Source: SXOA01 sp051004015 (GTDB lineage: Bacteria > Planctomycetota > Planctomycetia > Pirellulales > Pirellulaceae). From it: DNA of 64,000 nt. The position numbers and the translations under genes are program-made. Below the pieces are notes generated by a model. That model saw only the letters and a program-made list of their open reading frames with translations. It was not told the DNA's origin and ran no database searches. Shown in pieces: positions 35,033-43,757 of this stretch (positions are counted from its first letter, which is position 1; each line of letters begins with the position of its first letter). The DNA lies in assembly GCA_051004015.1 (NCBI GenBank), contig JBPCKT010000029.1, positions 72,110-136,109 on the forward strand. The letters are read 5' to 3'.

Positions 35033-36136
35033 CTACTTCCTCTTTTCGAGCATCCGCAGGGCTTCTTTCGCTGCGATTTGCAGCTTGCTGCGGTCGGTTC
35101 TGATGGCGGCCAGGTCGGAATCGATGATGGTTCGCAGGTCTTTCTTCAGCGGCGACAGGTCGGCAGTCGGATTTTTCTGAGCCAGCACGACCGTCGTTTG
35201 AATGCCGTTGCGAAGCACGATGACGCGCTTGTTGTCCTTGTCGCGCTCTCCGCGCTCGTCCCTGGCGGCGAGCGGGTTGTCGGGGAGCAGCATTTCCTTG
35301 AGGACAGGGATGCAGCGGATGTTGCCCGCGCGGGCCAGTCCGGTGGCGGCGTTGTAGCGGGCATTCGGATACGTATCGAGCAGCATTTGCCCCAGGCGCT
35401 GCTCCGCTTCCGGCCCGCCAAGCACGCCGAGAGCAAAGGCGGCAACGGCCCGGACTTCGCCGCGCGGCTTGTAGAAGGACTCTTCGTCGTCCGAACTTGA
35501 AGAAGGGGGAGGCGGAGGGGATCCGTCGTCCTCGATCTGGGAAGCGGTCAGGACGGTGGAAAGCAAGTCCTTTTCGACCCGCAACTTTTCAGGCCCGACA
35601 CTTTTGGCGAGCACCGTGATGGCTTCGAGGGAGCTGAGCTGCACGTTGGCGTTTTCGCTGGTGGAGTCCTGGATGCAGCGGAGCAGCACCGGCACGCCGT
35701 CGGGAATCGTGAACGAACCGATGGCCCGGCAGAGGAACATCCGCCTCTTCAGCCGGGCATCGTCCGGTTTGCCCTTCATCGGCAGGGCGAGGTCCGCTTC
35801 CAGCAGGCTCACCAATTCGCCGAGGAGCTCGGGGTCGCCGCGGAGCTTGTCGAACTGCGGGTCGGGGCTGCGGAGCTGCTCGGCCAGCTCATACGCCCGC
35901 TGCCCAAAGGTGTCGTCCCGCTTGCGGAGCTGCTGGATGATCGTCTTGGGATCGTCCTGCCCCATGTGGGCCAGCCAGGAAAACATCAGCCAGACCATCA
36001 CGACCATCGTGACAATCACCAGCGGAATCAAAAACAGTTGCAGGATGAAGCTGCCGGTCGGAGCTTCCACCGGAGGGAGCGAACGGCTGGGAGAGTCCGA
36101 AATCTCAGAAGAGTTCAAAGGGTCAGCAGCGGACAT
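35033..36136 (-). CDS. Membrane-anchored HEAT-repeat protein
   Basis: Protein of 367 residues. A Ser/Pro-rich N-terminus leads to one membrane helix (LFLIPLVIVTMVVMVWLMF, about residues 30-52), then HEAT-like helical repeats (LGELVSLLEADLAL, VPVLLRCIQ, AVAAFALGVLG, RYNAATGLARAGN). A Ser/Pro/Asp-rich linker (DGSPPPPPSSSSDDEES) splits the repeats. HEAT proteins act in protein-protein contact. The partner is not indicated. ATG at 36136 is used; one at 36160 is possible. Confidence 0.72.
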   Translation of the reverse strand: MSAADPLNSSEISDSPSRSLPPVEAPTGSFILQLFLIPLVIVTMVVMVWLMFSWLAHMGQDDPKTIIQQLRKRDDTFGQRAYELAEQLRSPDPQFDKLRGDPELLGELVSLLEADLALPMKGKPDDARLKRRMFLCRAIGSFTIPDGVPVLLRCIQDSTSENANVQLSSLEAITVLAKSVGPEKLRVEKDLLSTVLTASQIEDDGSPPPPPSSSSDDEESFYKPRGEVRAVAAFALGVLGGPEAEQRLGQMLLDTYPNARYNAATGLARAGNIRCIPVLKEMLLPDNPLAARDERGERDKDNKRVIVLRNGIQTTVVLAQKNPTADLSPLKKDLRTIIDSDLAAIRTDRSKLQIAAKEALRMLEKRK

Positions 36137-36178
36137 GAAGTTCGTTTCCAGGAGGGCCAATCATCAGTTTAGGTTCGC

Positions 36179-38635
36179 TTAGCCGCCGCGTCCACGCGGT
36201 GTCATCTCCGCGTGGACGCGGGGGCTAAGCTGATTTTCGCCCTTGCTCAGAAGTTCCTTCTTCAAATCCTCATATCTCGGATGCTTGGGCCGCAATTTGA
36301 GCAGCCGTTCCGCCAGGGGCAGAGCGTCCTGAGAGCGGCCCGTGTCGCTGTAATAGATAGCCAGGTATTCAAGCATCGCCGGATTTCGCGGCTCCAAAAG
36401 GGCCGCCCGGAGCAAGGCCGACTCCGCCTCTTTGTCCCAGTCGTGAAGATGTCGGAGCAGGCCGACGCGGCGCTGCAGTTCCGCGTTCTCGGGTAGTCGG
36501 CGGACGTCTCGCTCCAGCAAGTCCAGCTCTTCCCTCCGCAGCCGGGCTGCTTCCTCCGGTTGCTTCATTTCGTCGAGCAGCAGCGCCAGATTGCTGCGAG
36601 CGCCGCTGGCTGTAGGTTCCAGCTCGATGGCCAGTTCATACTCTTCGCCGGCTTTCTGGAATCGCCGCTGACGTTCGGCCAGCAGCGCCTTGAGCAGATG
36701 TGCTCCCCCGCGGTCGTCATGGGACGTATCCTCTTCCATCGCATCCGTAACGGCCTGTAGGGCGCGATAGTCGGCTGAGAGAAACTGGTCGCGGGGAAAC
36801 TTGGAAAGCGACTGGGCCGCTCGGTGACGAACCATACGCGCGGAGTCAGCAAGCAGTGGAATTAGCAGCCGCTGGGCATCTTCTTGAGGCGCATTTTCCA
36901 GCCCCAAAATCGCCGCGGCACGCACTTCCGGGCTCTTATCCTGCAGCGCCTCACTCAGCGCGCGAATGGCGTTGACCGAGAAGCCCGGCTCCGGGTCCAC
37001 GTACGCCCCCAACTCCATCGCCGCCGTCGCGCGGGCAATGGGAGGCTCTTTGCCATTGCCGAGCAGCTCGATGAGTCTGGTCTGGGCTTCGGGGCGCATC
37101 TCGCGCGCCGAAAGGAGTGTCTCGGCAAAGTGCGGCTCTTTCTTCCGCTTCGTACCGTACCATTTCTCGGCGGCGGCATCGGCCCACTGGTTGAGCCGGT
37201 CGAGCTCGCTCTTGACGGCCGTCTTTCCCTCTCCCGCCTCCCGCAGCCAATCAGCGTATTCAGCAGGCCGGTTGGGAGAGGGCGATGTTGGTTTTTGACT
37301 TTCTGGCAGCTTGCTGTCGGCGATGTGGCAGGCGACGCAGGCGTTGGGAGTGCCAAGCTGGACGCTGAGGTCGGGCCGGGGAATCCGCAGGCTGTGGTCC
37401 CGCCGCGGGTCCACATCCATGTACGTCGTCGCCGGCATGTGGCATTCCACGCACAAGGCCCCCTTCGAGCCGGCCTTGTGATTGTGATGGCTGGGGCTGT
37501 CGTATTTCGCCGCGGGATGAGCGACGTGGCAGCTCGTGCAGAGCTGGTTCCCTTCCTGCTTGAGCCGCAGAGAGTGCGGATTGTGGCAATCGCTGCAACG
37601 GACGTTCTTGTGGAACATCTTGCTCTGCGTGAAGGAGCCGTACTCGTAGTCCTCGTGGAGAATCTGGCCGTCCGGATGATAAAGCTGGTCGCGGAGCAGC
37701 TCCGTGGCGTAGAAATCGTGCAGCCGCGCTCCTGCCGCATAGCCGCCGTGGACGGGGCTGCGGACGCTGTGGCAGGGGGCACAGGCCTCGATCTCCGCCA
37801 GGTTGCTCTCCCCCTTGAGCTTCGCCAGGGCATAGCCTCGCTTCCGATCCCAAAAAGGGGACGGGCTCTTCGCCAGTTGCACGTGCAGGCTGCCGGGGCC
37901 GTGGCAGGTTTCGCAACTGACGTCGATCTCGGAAAACGTGGTGTGATAGGTGCGGCTGGCGAGATCAAAGTTCTTTTGCAGATTGGTGCTGTGGCACTCG
38001 GCACAGGACGTGTTCCACCGCTGTGTCACGCCGGTCCAGTGCAGCTCGTCGTCGGGCTCCAGCCGCTCCTGCACATCCGGCGGGTTCTGATAGAACCACT
38101 TCTTCCGTTTCGTGTCCCACGTTTCCCGCAGGACCTGCACGCGGCTGATTTCATGGGCGGGCATGTCCGCCGGGCGGTCGAACTCGACCATGTATTGCTG
38201 TAAGGGGGTGACGCCGAATACGTACTTCACCTCGAAGTCGTTCGGCTGACCATCCGGGCCGTCGGTGCGAACGAAGTATTTGCCTTGCTTCTGAAACATG
38301 TGGGATGCCTGGCCGTGATGCGGCAACTCCTGGCCGTCGAAGCTCGCCAACACCGTCTCACTAGTCGCCAGGTCCATCGCCAGATCATGGTGCGAGCCAT
38401 TCCAGAGCTTCACCTGGGCTTGATGGCACTGCACGCACGACTGCCGGCCGACGTACGTTGCTGCCGCATCCTCCGGCAGCCCGAACCAATAGTCAGCCGC
38501 AATTCCAGCGGCGACCGCCAGCACGAGGACTCCGCAAATTGCCAACAGCCCCACGCGGCTGAGCAGCGCTCGCCCCAGCGCCCTAAGCACTTCCGGCGCG
38601 CGGCGAGTCGAGTGCGGGCGATGGCGCTTGTTCAT
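36179..38635 (-). CDS. Membrane-anchored octaheme cytochrome c with HEAT and TPR repeats
   Basis: Protein of 818 residues. After one N-terminal membrane helix (about 28-50) there are eight CxxCH haem-binding motifs (CVQCH, CAECH, CETCH, CAPCH, CSDCH, CTSCH, CVECH, CVACH) spread over about residues 67-440, a typical multiheme array facing the periplasm. HEAT-like repeats follow (about 520-625), and then TPR units (about 640-800: AGEEYELAIELEP, ALLRAALLEPRNPAMLEYLA). Such fusions are known from planctomycetes and related bacteria and may link electron transfer to a protein scaffold. The ATG overlaps the uvrB stop (ATGA). The last ~15 codons, SPRVHAEMTPRGRGG, lie inside a palindromic repeat at 36180-36227. 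Confidence 0.9.
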   Translation of the reverse strand: MNKRHRPHSTRRAPEVLRALGRALLSRVGLLAICGVLVLAVAAGIAADYWFGLPEDAAATYVGRQSCVQCHQAQVKLWNGSHHDLAMDLATSETVLASFDGQELPHHGQASHMFQKQGKYFVRTDGPDGQPNDFEVKYVFGVTPLQQYMVEFDRPADMPAHEISRVQVLRETWDTKRKKWFYQNPPDVQERLEPDDELHWTGVTQRWNTSCAECHSTNLQKNFDLASRTYHTTFSEIDVSCETCHGPGSLHVQLAKSPSPFWDRKRGYALAKLKGESNLAEIEACAPCHSVRSPVHGGYAAGARLHDFYATELLRDQLYHPDGQILHEDYEYGSFTQSKMFHKNVRCSDCHNPHSLRLKQEGNQLCTSCHVAHPAAKYDSPSHHNHKAGSKGALCVECHMPATTYMDVDPRRDHSLRIPRPDLSVQLGTPNACVACHIADSKLPESQKPTSPSPNRPAEYADWLREAGEGKTAVKSELDRLNQWADAAAEKWYGTKRKKEPHFAETLLSAREMRPEAQTRLIELLGNGKEPPIARATAAMELGAYVDPEPGFSVNAIRALSEALQDKSPEVRAAAILGLENAPQEDAQRLLIPLLADSARMVRHRAAQSLSKFPRDQFLSADYRALQAVTDAMEEDTSHDDRGGAHLLKALLAERQRRFQKAGEEYELAIELEPTASGARSNLALLLDEMKQPEEAARLRREELDLLERDVRRLPENAELQRRVGLLRHLHDWDKEAESALLRAALLEPRNPAMLEYLAIYYSDTGRSQDALPLAERLLKLRPKHPRYEDLKKELLSKGENQLSPRVHAEMTPRGRGG
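36180..36227. repeat. Palindrome encoding the C-terminus of the multiheme gene
   Basis: Perfect 14-bp arms CCGCGTCCACGCGG (36186-36199) and complement (36208-36221) around an 8-bp loop, with outer TAGCC/GGCTA. It ends in the TAA stop of the 36179 gene. The CCGCG arms and CTCCGCG element resemble the other palindromes in this window. Confidence 0.8.
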
Positions 38636-40710
38636 CGTTTTGGCCGCGGCACCTTGGCCCCCAAGGCGGAGTTGCCGCTGCGCTTCTTCCGCTTGTTCCC
38701 TTGAGGCTGGTAACGGTCAACGGCAACTTCCGTCGTCTTCTTGCCAACCTGATCGCGATACTGGGTGATTCGGTCGCGAAGGGCAGCAGCCCGCTCGAAC
38801 TCCATCTTCTCGGCGGCTTCGAACATCTCCTTTTCGAGCTCGGCCAGGAACTCTTCCGTGATGTACTCGGCTTCGTCGGTCCGGCCGACGGCGGCGTTGG
38901 CTTCGCGGTGGGCGGACATCGACGATTCGATGCCGGCGTGGATGTTCTTCTTGATCGTCTCGGGGGTGATGCCGTGTTCGGTATTGTACTTCTCCTGAAT
39001 CTCGCGGCGGCGGCGGGTTTCGTCCATCGCCAGTTGCATCGAATTCGTAATCTTGTCGGCGTAGAGGATGACCTTGGCATTCACGTTGCGGGCCGCCCGG
39101 CCAATGGTCTGAATCAGTGACGTTTCGCTCCGCAGGAAGCCCTCCTTGTCGGCATCCAGAATGGCGACCAGCGAAACCTCCGGCAGATCGAGCCCTTCGC
39201 GGAGCAGATTCACCCCAACCAGGCAATCGAACTGCCCCAAACGCAAGTCCCGCAACAGCTCCACGCGCTCGAAGGCATCAAGCTCGCTGTGCAGCCATTT
39301 GCAGAGGACGTTTTGCTCGCACAGATACGCGGACAAGTCTTCCGCCAGCCGCTTGGTGAGGGCGGTGACGAGTGTCCGTTCTTTCACCGCAGCCCGAGCC
39401 CGAATCTCTTCCAGCAGATGCTGCACCTGGTTGCGGGCGGGCTGCAGCTCGATGACCGGATCGAGCAAGCCGGTGGGGCGAATGATCTGTTCCACCACTT
39501 CGCCATTCGTCTTGCCGAATTCATAGTCGCTCGGCGTGGCCGAAACGAAGATCACCTGCTTCGGCTTGGCTTCCCATTCGTCGAACTTCAGCGGCCGGTT
39601 ATCCAGGGCACTCGGCAGCCGAAACCCGTGCTCGACGAGGGTCATTTTGCGGGCCCGGTCGCCGTTGTACATCGCCCGGATTTGCGGAATGGTGACGTGC
39701 GACTCGTCCACCACCAGCAGGAAGTCCTTGGGGAAAAAGTCGTACAGCGTGTCCGGCGTGCTCCCCGCCGGGCGGCCGGAAAGGGGCCGGCTGTAGTTTT
39801 CGATGCCCGGGCAATGGCCGACCTCTTGCAGCATCTCGATGTCGAACCGGGTCCGGGCGTTGAGCCGCTGGGCCTCCAGCAGCTTGCCGCTTTCCCGCAT
39901 GATTTGCAGCCGCTCTTCCAGCTCCTGCTTGATGGTCTCGATGGCTGCGGCAATCCGCTCCTCCGGCATCACGAAGTGCTTGGCGGGATAGATGAAAAAC
40001 TGGTCCTGCTTGACCAGCGTCTCGCCACTGATCGGGTTGATGATGGAAAGCTGCTCGACGGTGTCCCCCCACAGCTCGATCCGGAAGGCGTATTCCTCGT
40101 AGCTCGGCCAGACCTCCACGCAGTCGCCCCGGACGCGGAACTTGCTCCGCTCAAAACTGATGTCGTTTCGCTCGTACTGGATGTCGACCAGCTTCATCAG
40201 CATGTCGTCCCGGTCGATGGTCTCCCCTTTCCGCACCGGCACCATCATCGCCTTGTAGTCCTTCGGCGACCCCAAGCCGTAAATGCACGACACGCTGGCC
40301 ACGATAATCACGTCCTGCCGGCTGACGAGCGAGCTGGTGGCGGCCAGCCGGAGCCGGTCGATTTCCTCATTGATCGAGGAATCCTTCTCGATGTAAATAT
40401 CACGGGCCGGAATGTACGCCTCAGGCTGGTAGTAGTCGTAGTAGCTGACGAAGTAGTGGACCGCGTTGTTCGGAAAGAACTCCTTGAACTCCGAGTAAAG
40501 CTGAGCCGCCAGCGTTTTATTGTGCGAGATGACCAGCGTCGGCTTGTCGAACTGGGCGATGACGTTGGCGATGGTGTAAGTCTTCCCCGTCCCCGTCGCC
40601 CCCAAGAGACACTGCCACGGCTTCCCCGCGCGGACCCCCTCCGCCAGCGCCTTGATGGCTTCCGGCTGATCGCCGGCAGGAGGAAACGGCTGATGGAGGG
40701 TAAAGGTCAT
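38632..40710 (-). CDS. uvrB: UvrABC excinuclease subunit B
   Basis: Protein of 692 residues with the complete UvrB plan: Walker A GATGTGKT (residues 37-44), the beta-hairpin SYYDYYQPEAYIP that inserts between DNA strands, DESHVTIPQ (Walker B-like), helicase motif V/VI QTIGRAARN, and a C-terminal UVR coiled-coil (FEAAEKMEFERAAALRDRI) for UvrC. UvrB verifies damage and loads UvrC for incision in nucleotide excision repair. The C-terminus is a basic, Lys-rich tail. It is read first, with the multiheme gene coupled after it. Confidence 0.97.
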   Translation of the reverse strand: MTFTLHQPFPPAGDQPEAIKALAEGVRAGKPWQCLLGATGTGKTYTIANVIAQFDKPTLVISHNKTLAAQLYSEFKEFFPNNAVHYFVSYYDYYQPEAYIPARDIYIEKDSSINEEIDRLRLAATSSLVSRQDVIIVASVSCIYGLGSPKDYKAMMVPVRKGETIDRDDMLMKLVDIQYERNDISFERSKFRVRGDCVEVWPSYEEYAFRIELWGDTVEQLSIINPISGETLVKQDQFFIYPAKHFVMPEERIAAAIETIKQELEERLQIMRESGKLLEAQRLNARTRFDIEMLQEVGHCPGIENYSRPLSGRPAGSTPDTLYDFFPKDFLLVVDESHVTIPQIRAMYNGDRARKMTLVEHGFRLPSALDNRPLKFDEWEAKPKQVIFVSATPSDYEFGKTNGEVVEQIIRPTGLLDPVIELQPARNQVQHLLEEIRARAAVKERTLVTALTKRLAEDLSAYLCEQNVLCKWLHSELDAFERVELLRDLRLGQFDCLVGVNLLREGLDLPEVSLVAILDADKEGFLRSETSLIQTIGRAARNVNAKVILYADKITNSMQLAMDETRRRREIQEKYNTEHGITPETIKKNIHAGIESSMSAHREANAAVGRTDEAEYITEEFLAELEKEMFEAAEKMEFERAAALRDRITQYRDQVGKKTTEVAVDRYQPQGNKRKKRSGNSALGAKVPRPKR

Positions 40711-40816
40711 GGGAATCTGTGAGAATTGGAAGCGAATCTATTATTCTACGCGAAACGGTCGTGGAAGAGCCCGCATCAACATCCAGCTGGACCGCCTGCG
40801 GCTCACCGTTTCGGTT

Positions 40817-41031
40817 TGATACAGGCAAAAATCGCAACTGTTTGCCGACCAACAAGTTGCGCCAAAAAGTGTATCAAGAACAGGCGGTCTTAATACAGTT
40901 TTTACGATTAGGCAGCAAATAAAGTTACGTCGATTCATTTTTCTGTAAGTCTTTACAAAATAATATCTTGCGGATATTCCACTCGCCGTAAGTTTCTGAT
41001 ACAGGGTCAAAAAACGGCCCTTTTTAATACA
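40817..41031. repeat. Cluster of five TRATACA motifs
   Basis: TGATACA at 40817-40823 and 40997-41003, TAATACA at 40891-40897 and 41025-41031, and the inverted form TGTATCA at 40870-40876, all within 215 bp. Flanks are partly shared (GATACAGG, AATACA). Spacings vary (47, 15, 100, 22 bp between units). Recombinase or regulator binding sites are possible, but this is a pattern only. Confidence 0.4.
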
Positions 41032-41502
41032 CCTTGTCGCCATAAGTCATTTCCCCGTAACGCCTTGCGCTATGTATTACCAGCGCCGCTCTCGCCGCGT
41101 GTTCGCCTCCGCGGCAGCTCGGCCCTACCGCCGCTGCCGCGGCTGAAGACCGGGCGAGATTGGTCGCTCTCATTCGCCTCGCCGCAGTATCGGCCTGCGT
41201 ACGAGCACTCGCCCACGCGACAACTACCCACACGGCACCCGCCATGCGCGTAATTTCGCGGAGCGAAAGGCGACATTCGTTGTCGCGGTATCATCGCACT
41301 TCTCCTCAACTGTGCCGCACAAACACCTTCCGACTATTATGGACAATCATACACATGTCCAGTTGGCACCGTCAAGCCCCGGCTGCCAGAATTCCGGAAA
41401 TAGTTGCCACCCTGTCTCAGTAAACTGCGGTGTGCTGCTGGCTTGGAATCTGGGGAAGAACAAGGACTCACGACCTCGTAGGCGAATGCCCGCGATGAGA
41501 AT

Positions 41503-41531
41503 TTGACTTCACGTGCGAAAGATCGGACAAT
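41503..41531 (+). promoter_or_regulatory. Possible promoter of the orphan antitoxin
   Basis: TTGACT (41503-41508) and GACAAT (41526-41531) spaced by 17 bp resemble -35 and -10 elements. The ATG at 41539 is so close that a leaderless transcript would result. Low support. Confidence 0.25.
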
Positions 41532-41538
41532 AGCGTAT

Positions 41539-41736
41539 ATGAGCACCAACACCCAAATACCACCGACTGAGGAAGTCGCCGACCAGAGAGCCGTTCTGGA
41601 CCACGCCTTTCATGGTACGCCCCTCGATCCCGAAGTGGCCAAACGAGTCCACGAGCGGGCCGAGGAGGTCCGCAAACTTCTTCCCGAAACAAACATCGCC
41701 GTCGATCTTATCCGCGAATCCCGCGATGACGTATGA
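41539..41736 (+). CDS. VapB-like antitoxin, toxin partner destroyed
   Basis: Protein of 65 residues: flexible Thr/Pro/Gln N-terminus, then LDPEVAKRVHERAEEVRKLL, a helix-turn pattern common in small antitoxins, and IAVDLIRESRDDV. Its stop overlaps (ATGA) the start of a second frame, beginning MKFVLDAS, that is the start of a PIN-type VapC toxin but loses homology after eight codons. So the antitoxin is probably an orphan of a broken VapBC module. Confidence 0.55.
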   Translation: MSTNTQIPPTEEVADQRAVLDHAFHGTPLDPEVAKRVHERAEEVRKLLPETNIAVDLIRESRDDV

Positions 41737-41757
41737 AATTCGTGCTCGATGCCAGCC
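41733..41757 (+). pseudogene. 5' stub of a VapC PIN toxin
   Basis: The start MKFVLDAS is the classic first strand of PIN toxins, with the first catalytic Asp at position 6. Immediately after it the frame leads into unrelated, Ser/Thr/Pro-rich sequence, so only a stub is left, probably from a deletion or recombination that put the GNAT gene region next to it. Confidence 0.5.
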
Positions 41758-41898
41758 CGTTCATTTGTGAACCGACCTGCATCCTACGATGTGGGACCCT
41801 GCCCATTTCGATCGGCAAATCTCGCGGGCGACACCGCCGCCATCCCGCGAAATCGAACGCTCCGGATCGCTAGGCGGGACAAGTGTTACGACATCAAC

Positions 41899-42891
41899 TC
41901 ACTCGACAACAGGAGGCGGACCGAAAACGCGGTCTGCTTCGTCGTACAGATCGTGGTCGGCCTCTATCACATCGAACTCGAATTCACCCGGCATGCGGCC
42001 CCTCTGAAGACGGCTTATCTGACGGTCCGCCGGCTCAAAACGACTAGCGAATTCAAGGTCATTCTTGTCGCACCAAACCTTTAGGTTGAGCGCTAAGTCC
42101 TCGAGTTCCGGCTCGGCAATGAGACGATGGAGGCCCACTGCACAAATCCGATGGAACCCGTGGTATCTCTTAGGTGGCGGAGCACAATTACGGAACTTCT
42201 CTCGCTCCAGTCCGCACCGGAAGTGGAAACAGTGAAGGTCGCGGTGGTCAAGCACATCCATTAAGTACATGAAGAATTCAGAGTGCCACCGATAGCGCCA
42301 GAGAGAGTTCCGGTTGGTCTCATCCTCCCACTTGTTCCGATCCTTGTATGTGACCATAAAATGCGCCGACCAAACCGTCTTCTGCTTGCTCGCCCAGTAT
42401 TGGCTCAGCTCCTTGAGCGGCTCCACCCGCCCCAACGCGTAACGCATGTACGTCCATACCGGGCCTTCCGCTTCCGTTTCGAACCCAAGGGTTGTGTAGT
42501 ATTCGTGAAGCTTCCCGATAGTGGTCGGATGGCAAAGACCAATTTTGTCGCAACCTTCCTGCATCGCTCGTTCCGCGACATATTGGAGAAGCTGTCTCCC
42601 CACTCCGGGGCCGAAAAGATCTTCGATATAAAGGTTTCGCTTACCGGAGAAGCTCGCAAACGTCCAGTAGAAAAGGACGTATCCAACGGCGGTCTCGCCT
42701 TGCCTAGACAACCATGACTCAGCGAGGGCACCGGCTCCGACGAGATTCTTCTTCAGAGCTGCCCGGTGGTGAATGGCGTCGTCGCAAATTTCCCCCGTGT
42801 CAAGGATGGCGCCAAACTGTCGCATCAGATTCCGCAGTGTGGCGACATCTTCGTCCGTCTGAACCCTCGTGATTTCACAGTTTTCGTCCAT
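41899..42891 (-). CDS. GNAT acetyltransferase with an extra C-terminal domain
   Basis: Protein of 330 residues. An N-terminal GNAT domain (about 10-160) shows LFGPGVGRQLLQYVAERA, which parallels the acetyl-CoA loop (Q/R-x-x-G-x-G/A), then KIGLCHPTTIGKLHEYYTTLGF. The C-terminal ~165 residues, with WASKQKTVWSAHFMVTY and many Trp/His/Arg, match no family I recognise and might be a second catalytic or binding domain. Start at 42891 (MDENCEI) used. The gene is AT-richer than its surroundings and sits among toxin-antitoxin debris, suggesting acquisition. Confidence 0.7.
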   Translation of the reverse strand: MDENCEITRVQTDEDVATLRNLMRQFGAILDTGEICDDAIHHRAALKKNLVGAGALAESWLSRQGETAVGYVLFYWTFASFSGKRNLYIEDLFGPGVGRQLLQYVAERAMQEGCDKIGLCHPTTIGKLHEYYTTLGFETEAEGPVWTYMRYALGRVEPLKELSQYWASKQKTVWSAHFMVTYKDRNKWEDETNRNSLWRYRWHSEFFMYLMDVLDHRDLHCFHFRCGLEREKFRNCAPPPKRYHGFHRICAVGLHRLIAEPELEDLALNLKVWCDKNDLEFASRFEPADRQISRLQRGRMPGEFEFDVIEADHDLYDEADRVFGPPPVVE

Positions 42892-43051
42892 TGTCGGTCC
42901 TTTCCATCTGTGGCGATAATGGCGGTCATTTATGCATGCCAATCTCGGAGCGCACTAGACCGATTAGACGTCAGCCACTTCTCGATCTTATCCTCCCACC
43001 GGCGCAGGGGACAGCCGTGAAATGTCCCTTGCGCGGTCTGGATAACGAGTG

Positions 43052-43468
43052 CTAGTCGCTCACGCGCAGCAGTGCTCGGAACCCGGCTTGTTCATAGTGC
43101 TGGTCAGCCGTAAGCGCGTCGGTCAATCCCCGACCCTGCATGACCACAAAGGAAGCGCAGTCGATCAGTCCCCAGTCTTTGTCGACCCGACTGCGGTACA
43201 GGTCCAGTGCCTCGCCGTAGAGATCTTGCGTGATGGGGACAATCTCGAAGTTAGCATCTGCTCCGATGGCGTCCAGAAGTATTGCGGCAGTCTGCCGATG
43301 CCTCGTACGTGCCAGTGCATTGCCAATCTCAAACAGAATCGCGGTCGTGGTGATGACCTTGGCTTGCGACTCAAATCGATCGGACAGCTCCAGCGCCCGC
43401 AAATGGTGAGCATCGGTTTCCACCGAGAGGGCCACCGCATAGGAAGTATCGAAGAATACCTCAATCAT
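43052..43468 (-). CDS. PIN-domain toxin (VapC-like)
   Basis: Protein of 138 residues with the acidic PIN catalytic set: Asp7 in EVFFDTSYAV, Glu47 in LFEIGNAL, Asp103 in LIDCASF and Asp122 in TADQHYEQAGF. PIN toxins are Mg-dependent ribonucleases that cut tRNA or rRNA when the antitoxin is lost. It overlaps the upstream antitoxin gene by 8 nt, in the usual antitoxin-toxin order. Confidence 0.85.
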   Translation of the reverse strand: MIEVFFDTSYAVALSVETDAHHLRALELSDRFESQAKVITTTAILFEIGNALARTRHRQTAAILLDAIGADANFEIVPITQDLYGEALDLYRSRVDKDWGLIDCASFVVMQGRGLTDALTADQHYEQAGFRALLRVSD

Positions 43469-43700
43469 CGCCCGGCATCTTCTCTCCGCCGTAGAGATAA
43501 TCGTCCAGCCGCGACGACCAATCGGGCGGTCCGGACAATTTCAGCGACTTCGCAACGGCGAAAAAGGATTGATTTGGCGTCTGTACTTGGGGAGGCGTGA
43601 CGGTTACGGTCAGCTGAACGTGCGTATTAGGCGCAAGATCGACCGAGGTGGTCGGCCGGAAAACCTCACCGTCGAACGTGGCTTCCAAAGAATGCGTCAT
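43461..43700 (-). CDS. DUF104-type antitoxin
   Basis: Protein of 79 residues beginning MTHSLEATFDGEVFRP, the signature of the DUF104 (AF2212-like) antitoxin fold, followed by LAPNTHVQLTVTV and a C-terminal toxin-binding stretch. Start at 43700 used (an upstream Met at 43727 is less likely). It overlaps the PIN toxin gene by 8 nt and should neutralise that toxin and repress the pair. Confidence 0.75.
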   Translation of the reverse strand: MTHSLEATFDGEVFRPTTSVDLAPNTHVQLTVTVTPPQVQTPNQSFFAVAKSLKLSGPPDWSSRLDDYLYGGEKMPGDD

Positions 43701-43757
43701 CGTCTTTCTCCATAAAGAGTATACCACGGCCCGGTAGCGGGATAAAACCGCCTTTTC

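Larger units (their letters stand above)
40711..41538. other. 828-bp gene-free, AT-richer stretch
   Basis: No open frame here looks like a real gene. It contains a cluster of five TRATACA motifs (40817-41031, separate entry), a hairpin at 41109-41142 (CCGCGGCAGC/GCTGCCGCGG), and an inverted TGGACA...TGTCCA near 41339-41362. Sequence between 40900 and 41050 is notably AT-rich for this genome. It may be old mobile DNA or a regulatory region. The cause is not shown. Confidence 0.5.

Noticed and set aside
36884..38203. 439-codon plus-strand frame across the multiheme gene
   Set aside because: The CxxCH-bearing minus-strand gene explains the sequence; the plus frame has no family signal.
40817..41031. 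Integron attC sites for the TRATACA cluster
   Set aside because: No 7-bp core GTTRRRY/RYYYAAC pairs with the expected folding; spacings irregular.
40741..41043. 100-codon minus-strand frame in the AT-rich gap
   Set aside because: No homology-like pattern, no ribosome-binding site, composition typical of non-coding DNA.
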